Of a stretch of 29,323 nucleotides of DNA, positions 1-7,309 are shown in pieces (the stretch's first letter is position 1; each line of letters starts with the position of its first letter). The DNA comes from GSA-30 sp036568765 (GTDB lineage Bacteria > Pseudomonadota > Gammaproteobacteria > Xanthomonadales > Rhodanobacteraceae): contig NZ_DATCRY010000228.1 in the NCBI RefSeq assembly GCF_036568765.1, forward strand, positions 1-29,323, given 5' to 3'. Under the pieces are notes generated by a model. That model was not told where the DNA came from and ran no database searches. It was given only the letters and a program-made list of their open reading frames with translations. Made by a program: the position numbers and the translations under genes.

Positions 1-429
1 CCGCCGCAGGACACGTTCGCACAACCGCATACGGTCTCCAGCGGTGACAAGGGCGACTTGCTTGGCGGCGACGCGTCTCCGCAAGTTGCCCTTGTCGGAA
101 CCAGCTACAGCGCCGAGCCACAATGGAACTTCGTGGGCGCGCTGGAACAGGCGATGCAAACCGACGTGCTCAACTATGCGAAAGATGGCCAGGGCCCCTT
201 CGCACCGATGCTGGCTTATATGCGTTCGGCCGACTTCCGCACAGCGCCGCCGAAGCTGGTGATCTGGGAGATCCCGGAGCGGTATCTGCCTCTTCCCCAG
301 GGGGCGCTCAATGCCTATCACCTGCCACCGGATGCGTTCGTCCCCAACAGCACCGTGGCATCTGCCGCTCCAAGCGGCTCATCAGTCCAAGAAGGAGGCT
401 CCTTCAGCCATGTCACAAGCAAACTCTGA
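1..429 (+). CDS. algJ: Alginate O-acetyltransferase AlgJ-like protein, C-terminal part (5' end outside window)
   Basis: Only the last 142 codons are visible; the frame is open from base 1. The fragment has the SGNH-hydrolase signature of the AlgJ/AlgX family: a G-T-S-Y-S nucleophile block (Ser codon at 103-105), then FVGALEQAM, DVLNYAKDG and a PPKLVIWEIPERY strand near the end. In the family this periplasmic, membrane-anchored enzyme takes part in transferring acetyl groups to mannuronate residues of alginate, with AlgI, AlgF and AlgX. It ends about 30 residues after the last SGNH strand, with no carbohydrate-binding domain; that, and its position directly before algF, favours AlgJ over AlgX. 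Its stop overlaps the algF start by 20 bp, indicating one operon. The N-terminal half and the Asp/His residues of the triad cannot be seen. Confidence 0.82.
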   Translation, partial: PPQDTFAQPHTVSSGDKGDLLGGDASPQVALVGTSYSAEPQWNFVGALEQAMQTDVLNYAKDGQGPFAPMLAYMRSADFRTAPPKLVIWEIPERYLPLPQGALNAYHLPPDAFVPNSTVASAAPSGSSVQEGGSFSHVTSKL

Positions 430-1054
430 ACGTACATCGCGCACCCGGCTTGTCATGCAATCGGTGGCCGCCGCCCTTCTTTTCGGTGGCGCGGCTACCG
501 TAACCGCGGGCTTGTATCCGCCTGCCGCTCCGCCCGGCTCCGCCTTCATCCGAGCATTCAACGGCACCAGCCAACCCAAGATCACGGCACAGGTCGGTAG
601 CAAGACGCTCGGCGATGTCCCGGCACTCGAAGCCAGCGCCTATGCTTTTCTCCCGCCGGGCCAATACCCGCTCAAGATCGGCTCAGCGACGGACAATGCG
701 AACCTGCAAGGCGCCCATTGCTACACCGCCGCACTTGGAAGCGACAACAAGCTGCACCAATTCGACGAGCCTTGCTTCAACAGCCAGCTGAAGGCACTGG
801 TTTCGATCTACAACATGATCGACGGCACCACCTTGAGCCTGAAAACGACCGATGGCACAGCCGTGGTCGAAAACGTCGCCGCCAACGCGAGCGGCCAGCG
901 CGAGGTCAATCCAATCAAGGCCAACCTCGCGGTCTTCGATGGCTCCAGCAAGCTGGCCGACGCCAAACCGGTAACGCTGATGCGCGGCAGCACCTATAGC
1001 CTTTTCGTCACCGGTACGCGAAGCAATCCGGTGTTGATCTGGGTCAACGGTTAA
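410..1054 (+). CDS. algF: Alginate biosynthesis O-acetylation protein AlgF
   Basis: A 214-aa exported protein. The ATG at 410 is chosen because GAAGGAGG at 391-398 is a strong ribosome binding site. Residues 13-33 form a hydrophobic signal segment ending VTA. The mature part starts GLYPPAAPPGSAFIRAFN and contains the LPPGQYPLKIG segment, matching the AlgF pattern. AlgF is a periplasmic adaptor needed for alginate O-acetylation; no catalytic residues are known. The gene overlaps the AlgJ-like gene by 20 bp and lies 8 bp before the AlgX-like gene, so all three are probably co-transcribed. The assignment rests on sequence resemblance plus context; AlgF proteins are poorly conserved, so the flanking genes matter. 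Confidence 0.82.
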   Translation: MSQANSERTSRTRLVMQSVAAALLFGGAATVTAGLYPPAAPPGSAFIRAFNGTSQPKITAQVGSKTLGDVPALEASAYAFLPPGQYPLKIGSATDNANLQGAHCYTAALGSDNKLHQFDEPCFNSQLKALVSIYNMIDGTTLSLKTTDGTAVVENVAANASGQREVNPIKANLAVFDGSSKLADAKPVTLMRGSTYSLFVTGTRSNPVLIWVNG

Positions 1055-1062
1055 ATCTGGCC

Positions 1063-2538
1063 ATGCACAGGATACTCCTGACATTCCTTGTTGCCGCCAT
1101 TGTCCTGTCGGACGGTGCGGTTGCCGGTACGCCGTCGTCCGAGGCTGTAGAAGCGGCCGCACCGCCGGCACTCAAGGCGACACAAGCGCCGAAATACAAC
1201 GCCAAGCCATGTTGCACGCTATGCCCCCATGCCGCCGATCCGCAGACTTACGCCGGCTCGAAGTTCATGAGCGACTTCCGCGTCCTGGTCGACGGTCGCC
1301 ATGGCTGGCTGTTTCGTACCGGCCTGGATCTGACCACACAGTTCAATGTGCCCGATGAAAGCCTGGTCCAGATGCATCGGCTTAGTGACGCACTGCGCCA
1401 GCGTGGTACGCAGATCGTCATGGTCTATCAGCCGCCACGCGGGCTGATGGACCCCGACGAGCTGACACCCCAGGAACGACGCTCCTATAACCTGGAATCG
1501 GCACGCAACAACTATGCGTCGACCCTGCAACGCATGCGCACGGAGGCCGGGGTGATCGTGCCGCCGTTCGATCGCCTGGTAGACGAACATAAGGGGTACG
1601 ACTATTACTTTCGGCGCGATCATCACTGGACCGCCGCTGGCGCAAAACACACCGCGGAGGCGGTTGCCGACACCATGCGCAAGCTCCCAGGCTTCAGCAC
1701 GATTCCGCACAAGCAGTTCGTTACGCATACCAACGGCGTCATCGGCAAGCCCGGCACGCTGCAAAAAGTTGCCGAACAGTTGTGCGGCGGTGCCTATTCG
1801 ATGCAATACGAACCGATCTATGTCACCGATCCGGTAGGCGGCGACAGCTTGCTCGGCACGACATCGCAACCCGACGTAGTACTGGTTGGCACCAGCAACA
1901 GCGATACGCTGGGCGGTTACAACTTCGCCGGTTATCTCGAGCAGAGCCTGGGCGTCGATATCTTGAACGTATCCATCACCGGTGGCTCGTTCGAAGGCTC
2001 GCTATTACATTACCTCGCGAGCAAGGAGTACCAGCAGCATCCGCCAAAATTCATCATATGGGAAACGCCTTATCAGGACTATCCCGACTCCGAACAAAGT
2101 GCCTACAAGGTGTATCGCCAGGCAGTTCCGCTGGTAAACAATGGCTGCAAGGGCAAAGCCGCGATACTGTCCCGCACGGTAAACCTGCGCCAGGGCAATA
2201 ATGAACTGCTTTTCAATGGCGGTGGCGCAATCCGACCGCTTGTCGGCCGCAACTACCAGCTTGAGTTCCAGTTTAGCGATCCCGGCGTAAAGGACCTGGC
2301 CGCGGAAGTCTGGTATTTCAGCGGCATGAAGGAGTCGCTAAAGCTGCACTTCAAGCAATACGTTGACAATGGTGGACGCTTTATCGCGGAGCTGCGCTCG
2401 GATCGGCCGGATTATGCAGCGGCCACCGTCATGGGCGTGACCATGTTGTTGGACCAGGCTCCAACGAAGCCTCTTAGCGTTACCGCGCAATTGTGCGAGC
2501 GCGGGAGCTCATCGCAACTTACGGCGCAAACCAGGTGA
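1063..2538 (+). CDS. algX: Alginate O-acetyltransferase AlgX-like
   Basis: A 491-aa periplasmic SGNH-family acetyltransferase with an N-terminal signal peptide (residues 1-21, ending GAVAG). The catalytic triad is recognisable: Asp186 and His188 in the RDHHWTAAGAKH block, and Ser278 in GTSNSDT. This matches the D-x-H plus distal Ser arrangement of AlgX. Residues from about 350 to 491 would be the C-terminal carbohydrate-binding module. A CCTLCPH cluster near residues 50-56 may form disulfides. In Pseudomonas AlgX binds alginate and acetylates it before export. Here the gene sits between algF and algL instead of between algG and algL. It is a diverged relative of the AlgJ-like gene at the window start (same GTS and PPKxxIWE blocks). 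AlgX is preferred over a second AlgJ because of the length and C-terminal domain. Confidence 0.82.
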   Translation: MHRILLTFLVAAIVLSDGAVAGTPSSEAVEAAAPPALKATQAPKYNAKPCCTLCPHAADPQTYAGSKFMSDFRVLVDGRHGWLFRTGLDLTTQFNVPDESLVQMHRLSDALRQRGTQIVMVYQPPRGLMDPDELTPQERRSYNLESARNNYASTLQRMRTEAGVIVPPFDRLVDEHKGYDYYFRRDHHWTAAGAKHTAEAVADTMRKLPGFSTIPHKQFVTHTNGVIGKPGTLQKVAEQLCGGAYSMQYEPIYVTDPVGGDSLLGTTSQPDVVLVGTSNSDTLGGYNFAGYLEQSLGVDILNVSITGGSFEGSLLHYLASKEYQQHPPKFIIWETPYQDYPDSEQSAYKVYRQAVPLVNNGCKGKAAILSRTVNLRQGNNELLFNGGGAIRPLVGRNYQLEFQFSDPGVKDLAAEVWYFSGMKESLKLHFKQYVDNGGRFIAELRSDRPDYAAATVMGVTMLLDQAPTKPLSVTAQLCERGSSSQLTAQTR

Positions 2539-2542
2539 ACCC

Positions 2543-3655
2543 ATGAACCGCTTCATCAAACGTGGCTGCGGTCGACTGCTTTTCATTGCAGCGCTCGCAT
2601 GGTTACCTTTCTTTGCCGATGCACAGGCGGGTCTCGTACCGCCGCCCGGCTATTATGCGGAGGTAGTGCAAAAACCCGACAAATCGTTCACCTGCGATCC
2701 ACCGCCGCAGCCCTACACCGAAACTCTGGATTTTCCCAGCAAGTACGAAGGTTCCGGCAAAGCACGCGATCAGTTCAACGCCAGCGCCAATGCAGCTTAC
2801 AAGGAGCGCAGCGAACCCATCAGCCAGATGGAAAAAGGCGTCAACAAGCTGGTCGATAAATACATGCGCACTGGCAACCCCGCCACGCTGCAGTGTGTGA
2901 TTGGCTGGTACACCAAGTGGGCCGATGCGGGTGCCCTGCTTGGCGAATCGACATCGTACTCCGGCAAGGCAATGCGTAAATGGTCGCTGGCCAGCCTGAG
3001 CGGCGCCTTCCTGCATCTACAATTTTCGCGCTCGCAACCGCTGGCCGCGTATCCGCAGCAGACTCAGCAGATCAAAGCCTGGCTAGGCCGCATCAGTGAC
3101 AAGGTGCTGAAGGAATGGGATCTCAGCGAGCCACGGGAGAAGATCAACAATCACTTCTACTGGGCCGCCTGGGCCATCATGGCAACCAGTGTGGTGGAAA
3201 ACCGCCGCGACGAGTTCGACTGGGCCGTCAAGACATACCGCATTTTTTCCAGCCAGGTGGATGCCGACGGTTACCTACCTAACGAACTGGCGCGCCAGAC
3301 ACGCGCACTGGGCTATCACAATTTTGCGATTACGCCGATCGCAATGATTGCAGCGTTTGGCAAGGCCAACGGCACGGACCTGGCTGGCGAGGGTAATGGT
3401 GCGTTGACCCGCCTGGCACAACGCACCCTGCAAGGTATCGACGACCCGAAGATTTTCGAGGCAAAGAGCGGTGGATTTACTCAGGTGCTCGAGGACGTAT
3501 CCAAGCAGAAAACCGAACTTGCCTGGCTGGAACCCTACTGCTGGGCTGTCGGTGGATGCCAGGGGACGATGGCAAAGAAAGCCGATTCGCTCCGACCGAT
3601 GAAGAATACACGTCTAGGTGGAGACGTCACGACGACATTCCATCCGACTGAGTGA
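2543..3655 (+). CDS. algL: Alginate lyase AlgL-like (polysaccharide lyase family 5)
   Basis: A 370-aa secreted mannuronate lyase with a signal peptide at residues 1-29. PL5 landmarks are present: NNHFYWAAWA with Asn202, Asn203 and His204, and RALGYHNFA with Arg254 and Tyr258, the catalytic His/Tyr pair of the family. Family enzymes cleave poly-beta-D-mannuronate by beta-elimination in the periplasm; in producing bacteria AlgL removes polymer that is not exported. It starts 4 bp after algX, and its TGA overlaps the GTG of the next gene, so it is part of the operon. Cysteine residues in TLQCVIGWY and YCWAVGGCQG match the positions where family members have disulfides. AlgL function is well supported; whether this organism makes alginate or a related uronate polymer cannot be judged from the window. 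Confidence 0.88.
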   Translation: MNRFIKRGCGRLLFIAALAWLPFFADAQAGLVPPPGYYAEVVQKPDKSFTCDPPPQPYTETLDFPSKYEGSGKARDQFNASANAAYKERSEPISQMEKGVNKLVDKYMRTGNPATLQCVIGWYTKWADAGALLGESTSYSGKAMRKWSLASLSGAFLHLQFSRSQPLAAYPQQTQQIKAWLGRISDKVLKEWDLSEPREKINNHFYWAAWAIMATSVVENRRDEFDWAVKTYRIFSSQVDADGYLPNELARQTRALGYHNFAITPIAMIAAFGKANGTDLAGEGNGALTRLAQRTLQGIDDPKIFEAKSGGFTQVLEDVSKQKTELAWLEPYCWAVGGCQGTMAKKADSLRPMKNTRLGGDVTTTFHPTE

Positions 3656-4614
3656 TTGTCGACCCCGGCGGCCGCCGGCGCGCTTTGGTGAAGTCTTGGG
3701 AGGCTGCCGCAACTTTTTCGCTTTTTCCTGGCACTCACTTCTATCGTGACTTTCCCTGGAGCGGTGCTTCCGTGGCCCATGGCTCAACCACCGCTGCCGG
3801 ATTGTTAGGCGACACCGCGACACGCGACTACAGCAGGAAACTGAAGCTCTTCAATGCCTTCGCCGAGCCGGAGCTGCGTGAGGCAATTGCGAGCCTGGCG
3901 TTACGACCGGGCATGAATGTCCTGGACGCTGGCTGCGGAACAGGAGAAGCGCTCGGATGGCTGGCAGCCGAAGTGAGTCCCGGCGCGGTTGTCGGCATAG
4001 ACATGGCAACAGCACATGTCAATGCCGCTCGCTCCGTCGCACCCCAAAGCAGCCTGGTGCTCCAGGGCGACCTGCTCGCGCCGCCGCTGGAGCCGGAAAG
4101 CTTCGACCTGGCCTGGTCGGTCAATGTCATCAATCATCTGCGCTCTCCATCTGCGGGCGTCGATGCTTTGCGCACTCTGCTCCGACCCGGCGGCCGTATT
4201 GCGCTCGGTCAGAGTTCGCTGCTGCCGGACATGTACTTCGCCTGGGATTCCCGACTGGAACGCCTGGTCAACGAAGCGGTACGTCAGTACTACCGCGATC
4301 GTTATCGGCTCGACGAACGCGACCTGGCCGATGTTCGCGCGATTTTCGGCTTGTTGCGTAAGGCAGGGTTGAAGAATGTCCGTGCCCGTACCTTCATGAT
4401 CGAACGTGTCTCCCCCATGCGGCCAGCGGATGAAAGTTATCTTGTCGAGGCCATTTTTCGCGATACATGGAGTGGGCGTCTACAACCTTACCTATCCCAA
4501 AGCGATCGGCAAGCATTGATGCGCTTGTGCGATCCTGCGCACGCGGACTTTGCGCTACGCCGGGATGATTTTCATTTTTTGCAGACTTTCACCTTGGCAA
4601 TCGGGGAAGTTTGA
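3652..4614 (+). CDS. Class I SAM-dependent methyltransferase
   Basis: A 320-aa predicted cytoplasmic methyltransferase. Motif I of the Rossmann fold, VLDAGCGTG, lies at residues 90-98, followed by VVGIDMA (acidic residue that binds the SAM ribose) and FDLAWSVNVINHL (motif IV region). The GTG at 3652 overlaps the algL stop in a GTGA arrangement, suggesting translational coupling, though the first 40 residues are poorly typical and a later start is possible. The substrate cannot be read from the sequence. A methyltransferase is not part of the textbook alginate operon, so its tight coupling to algL raises the possibility of polymer or lipid modification, or simple hitch-hiking. No signal peptide or membrane segment is evident. 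Confidence 0.75.
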   Translation: MIVDPGGRRRALVKSWEAAATFSLFPGTHFYRDFPWSGASVAHGSTTAAGLLGDTATRDYSRKLKLFNAFAEPELREAIASLALRPGMNVLDAGCGTGEALGWLAAEVSPGAVVGIDMATAHVNAARSVAPQSSLVLQGDLLAPPLEPESFDLAWSVNVINHLRSPSAGVDALRTLLRPGGRIALGQSSLLPDMYFAWDSRLERLVNEAVRQYYRDRYRLDERDLADVRAIFGLLRKAGLKNVRARTFMIERVSPMRPADESYLVEAIFRDTWSGRLQPYLSQSDRQALMRLCDPAHADFALRRDDFHFLQTFTLAIGEV

Positions 4615-4750
4615 CGCAAAAAGCGCCTCTCCCCTTTCTCTTCGGCGGAACCATTTCCCTCTGAGGATCCGCCATTTCAATAAGAACAAACAAAGCCGAT
4701 CCCGAGCAAAAACCCAGCGGGTTCATGCCAAATCGAATAGCCATATTTCG

Positions 4751-4780
4751 TTGACAAGGACTTCTTTACTACCCTCTAAT
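4751..4780 (+). promoter_or_regulatory. Near-consensus sigma-70 promoter
   Basis: A perfect -35 TTGACA at 4751-4756 and a -10 TCTAAT at 4775-4780 (5 of 6 consensus bases) are separated by 18 bp. It would drive the small secreted protein gene starting at 4834, with a predicted transcript start near 4787. The rest of the 4615-4833 gap shows no gene. Confidence 0.6.
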
Positions 4781-4833
4781 GCCTCCACAGGCCGCCGTCT
4801 TTGCGCCCAATTGCATCGAAAAAAGGCCGATCC

Positions 4834-5022
4834 ATGAAACGACTTGCCCGATCCATCCTTTGCATGGCGATGTCGTGCATCGTCATTCCGGCGACTGCGC
4901 TTACCCAGGATGCATCGGAGGTCAAGCCGATGGCGACCGCGACCCGTCTACTGCGAGCGGCAGCCAACGAGATAACCGAGGCGCTGGCGCATCGTTCGCC
5001 GATGCAGCCTTTGGGGCAGTGA
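4834..5022 (+). CDS. Small secreted hypothetical protein (62 aa)
   Basis: I do not recognise this gene. The product starts MKRLARSILCMAMSC and has a convincing signal peptide to about residue 25 (ending ATALTQ), leaving a mature peptide of about 37 residues with a predicted helix (ATRLLRAAANEITEALAHR). The ATG at 4834 follows an AAAAAAGG stretch at suitable distance and lies about 50 bp after a near-consensus promoter, which argues for a real gene despite the small size. It ends 25 bp before the convergent TetR gene. Function unknown; it could also be the remnant of a longer exported protein. Confidence 0.45.
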   Translation: MKRLARSILCMAMSCIVIPATALTQDASEVKPMATATRLLRAAANEITEALAHRSPMQPLGQ

Positions 5023-5047
5023 CGGCCAGGCTACGCCAGAGCGCGGC

Positions 5048-5671
5048 TCAATCCGTCTTCGCGTCACGCGCCGCCACAAGCAGCGTGTGTGCTACCGATT
5101 GCAGAAATCGCGCCGGTCCCTGCTTATGCAGGGCACCGCCACTGCTGAAAGCACCGTCGATGACGATGCTTATCGTCAGAGCGAATTCCTCGGGGCGGGC
5201 TAGTTCCATGGCCTGCGCAAGCCCGCCTAGCCTGCTGCGCAATTCCATCTTGTGCGCGGCGGCAACAACGCGTGCGGGATGTTTTTCGTCCGCATATTCG
5301 GCCGCGATATTGATCTGTGGGCACCCCCGGTAACCTGGGCGGACCATGCGATCGCCCATCCACTGGAGCTGCGCGAAGAGCTCGTCCTCGGCCGAATCCG
5401 GGTTCGCCGCCGCATCCCAGTGGCGCCAGAAGTCCCGATCCTCCCTCAACAGGAACTCGCGGATCAGGTCGTCCTTGGTAGGGAAATAGCGATAGAGGCT
5501 GGTCTTGGCCACTCCCGACCTGGCAACAATCAGGTCCACTCCGACCGCCCGGGTCCCCTCCCGATAGAAGAGCTCGCTGGCAACCTGCAGGATGCGCTCA
5601 CGGATATCGGTCGCATGCTGATACGCGTTCAGAGGATGACCTCCCAGGTCATTGGCTTTCCTCAGGAACAT
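5048..5671 (-). CDS. TetR/AcrR family transcriptional regulator
   Basis: About 207 aa. The N-terminal TetR helix-turn-helix is clear: RERILQVASELFYREG followed by VDLIVARSGVAKTSLYRYFPTKDDL at roughly residues 45-69. The ligand domain includes GYRGCPQINIAAEYAD. The ATG at 5671 is chosen because an upstream TTG/GTG start would run through the palindromic operator, yet 5671 has no good ribosome binding site; a CTG at 5632 sits just after GGGAGG and is an alternative. The gene is divergent from the PEP mutase family gene at 5742, and the perfect palindrome at 5690-5711 lies between them, so it probably represses itself and that gene. The inducer is unknown. Confidence 0.83.
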   Translation of the reverse strand: MFLRKANDLGGHPLNAYQHATDIRERILQVASELFYREGTRAVGVDLIVARSGVAKTSLYRYFPTKDDLIREFLLREDRDFWRHWDAAANPDSAEDELFAQLQWMGDRMVRPGYRGCPQINIAAEYADEKHPARVVAAAHKMELRSRLGGLAQAMELARPEEFALTISIVIDGAFSSGGALHKQGPARFLQSVAHTLLVAARDAKTD

Positions 5672-5689
5672 TAGTACAAATGACCCGCT

Positions 5690-5711
5690 GGCGATACAGA
5701 TCTGTATCGCC
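5690..5711. promoter_or_regulatory. Perfect 22-bp palindrome, probable TetR operator
   Basis: The half-site GGCGATACAGA (5690-5700) is followed with no spacer by its exact reverse complement (5701-5711). It lies between the divergent TetR gene and the PEP mutase/isocitrate lyase family gene, 31 bp before the latter's ATG. Length, symmetry and position are those of a TetR-family operator. Confidence 0.7.
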
Positions 5712-5741
5712 GCTTTTCTCCCACTATGATGAGTCGACACC

Positions 5742-6500
5742 ATGTCTCAGCAAGCCAAAGCGGAAACCTTCCGGGCGCTTCATAAGTCGTCCGAGCCACT
5801 CATTCTGTTCAATACCTGGGACGTGGGCAGTACCCGCGCTGTCAGCAAAGCAGGGGCCAAGGCCATTGCTACCAGCAGTTGGTCCATTGCTGCAGCGCAG
5901 GGATTCGGCGACGGCGAGAAACTCTCGCGCGAAGTGCTTCTGGGCGTAGTCGGCCAGATCGTCGCATCGACCGACCTGCCGGTGACGGTGGACCTGGAAA
6001 GCGGCTACGGCAAAGACGCCGATGCCGTAGCTCAAACCGTTCGAATGAGCATCGAAGCCGGCGTCATCGGTTGCAATCTCGAGGATAGCGACCCGGCGAC
6101 CGGCAGACTGCGACCGTTGGACGAAGTCATTCAACGGATTGAAGCAGCAAGACGTGCGGCCACCGATGCGTGCCCTGGCTACTTCATCAATATCCGTACG
6201 GACGTGTTTTTCCAGAAACCCGCGGCCGAGCACGATGCCGCCATGGCCCAGGACGTCATCGAACGGGCAAAGCGCTATGCCGAGGCCGGTGCCGATGGAC
6301 TCTTCGTGCCCGGCTTGACCGATGTGCCGTTGATCCGGCATATCGCCTCGGCATCGCCCTTACCGCTCAACATCATGCGCACGAGCGACGACCTGGTCAT
6401 TTCCGATCTGGCCGAGGCCGGCGTCGCAAGGATCAGCCATGGCCCCTACCCCTACTTGGTCGCCATGAGCGCCCTGGAGCGAGTCGCCAAAGTTTCCTGA
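5742..6500 (+). CDS. PEP mutase / isocitrate lyase family enzyme
   Basis: A 252-aa cytoplasmic TIM-barrel protein of the isocitrate lyase/phosphoenolpyruvate mutase superfamily. Landmarks are FNTWDVGS (Asp27), AIATSSWSIA, the metal-binding TVDLESGYG (Asp84, Glu86) and GCNLEDS. Superfamily members make or break C-C or P-C bonds next to a carboxylate, with Mg2+. The length fits the short oxaloacetate-decarboxylase/PEPM-like branch, not true isocitrate lyase (over 400 aa). The isocitrate lyase KKCGH loop is absent, so AceA activity is unlikely. The gene is divergent from a TetR regulator with a perfect operator palindrome in between, suggesting inducible expression. The substrate is not known. 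Confidence 0.8.
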   Translation: MSQQAKAETFRALHKSSEPLILFNTWDVGSTRAVSKAGAKAIATSSWSIAAAQGFGDGEKLSREVLLGVVGQIVASTDLPVTVDLESGYGKDADAVAQTVRMSIEAGVIGCNLEDSDPATGRLRPLDEVIQRIEAARRAATDACPGYFINIRTDVFFQKPAAEHDAAMAQDVIERAKRYAEAGADGLFVPGLTDVPLIRHIASASPLPLNIMRTSDDLVISDLAEAGVARISHGPYPYLVAMSALERVAKVS

Positions 6501-6559
6501 TTCGCCATTCACCGCATGGGATACACGGCCAGCCGCATTGCGCTGGCCCTTGTGGCGAA
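6501..6559 (+). terminator. Nested stem-loop after the PEPM-family gene
   Basis: An outer stem TTCGCCA (6501-6507) / TGGCGAA (6553-6559) encloses an inner stem GGCCAGC (6527-6533) / GCTGGCC (6542-6548). It begins right after the stop codon. No T-tract follows, so it may stabilise or attenuate the transcript and need not be an intrinsic terminator. Confidence 0.4.
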
Positions 6560-6604
6560 CCACGCGTTAAATCGTGCACCTCCATACGCCCGCGGAGTCG
6601 CACC

Positions 6605-6790
6605 GTGAAAGTCGTCTTGCTCGCTTTGCTTATGACCTTGTCGCTTGCCGTGCCACTGCATGCCGAGGATGCCGATACGCATGCGACCGATCGCATGCAG
6701 ATCCGGCAACTGATCGAACGTTTCAAGGGCACCATCGTCGCCAAGGACGGCCAAGCCATGCGTGGCATGTTTCTGCCTGGCGGCTCCCGA
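6605..6790 (+). pseudogene. NTF2/SnoaL-like exported protein, N-terminal remnant
   Basis: The frame starts with GTG at 6605, preceded by GGAG at good spacing. It encodes a signal peptide (VVLLALLMTLSLAVPLHA) and the beginning of an NTF2-like fold: DRMQIRQLIERFKGTIVAKDGQAMRGMFLPGGS. Normal relatives run about 150 residues; here the family resemblance stops at about residue 61, and the sequence continues into the middle of a LytTR response regulator in another reading frame. The junction lies near 6780-6795. This is best explained by a deletion that fused two unrelated genes out of frame. The exact breakpoint cannot be set without an intact relative. Confidence 0.6.
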
Positions 6791-7274
6791 CGACAACTTT
6801 ACGGTGGCCGGATTCGAGCTGCAGGCACTGGACTATCTGCTCAAGCCGATCGACGATCAACGATTTCGCGAAGCGCTGGACAGAGCCCGTGCCGTGCTGC
6901 GCCACCGCGCACACGAAAGCGTTCCCGAGACCCCGCGCGCCTGGGCAGAGCGTTTCACGGTGCGTACCGGACAACGCGTCGCCGTCGTCGAGGCCGATGA
7001 TATAGACTGGATCGAAGCCAACGACGATTATGCCGGCTTGCACGTTGGTTCGCGTGTGTACTTGCTGCGTGAGCCGCTGCATCAATTGAGCGTGCGCCTG
7101 GACCCTCGACGGTTCCTGCGCATCCATCGCTCGACGATCGTGCGAATCGATCGGATCGCTGAATGGGAGTCGCTGTCCAATCGCGATTGTCTGCTGCGCT
7201 TGCGCGACGGAACGCCGCTGCGGGCAAGTCGTACCTATGTCGATCGGTTGCGGGCGGCGCTTGAAGCAGGATAG
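6762..7274 (+). pseudogene. LytTR-type response regulator, missing most of its receiver domain
   Basis: From about 6790 the frame encodes the end of a receiver domain (TVAGFELQALDYLLKP, with the conserved Lys before Pro) and then a complete LytTR DNA-binding domain (RFTVRTGQRVAVVEADDIDWIEANDDYAG through RIHRSTIVRIDRI to the end). The phosphorylated Asp and the first two thirds of the receiver are gone. Intact relatives (AlgR/LytR type) have about 240-260 residues. The upstream sequence belongs to an NTF2-like gene in another frame. A GTG at 6762 is in frame, so a LytTR-only product of up to 170 aa is conceivable; I still treat it as a broken gene. No histidine kinase partner is nearby. Confidence 0.65.
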
Positions 7275-7309
7275 TTACAGGCTGATGCAATAGCTTGCCT
7301 CTCCCTTGT

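Noticed and set aside
683..1171. 162-codon open frame on the - strand
   Set aside because: Antisense to algF, no family pattern, and it crosses the algF/algX junction.
1063..2538. Annotation as a second AlgJ
   Set aside because: The length of 491 aa, the cleavable signal peptide and the extra C-terminal domain fit AlgX better.
5672..5743. Upstream start for the TetR gene at 5743
   Set aside because: It would make the coding region run through the perfect palindrome and into the start of the divergent gene, and the extra residues do not resemble a TetR N-terminus.
5742..6500. Annotation as true isocitrate lyase (AceA)
   Set aside because: At 252 aa it is far shorter than AceA and lacks the KKCGH catalytic loop; only the wider superfamily is supported.
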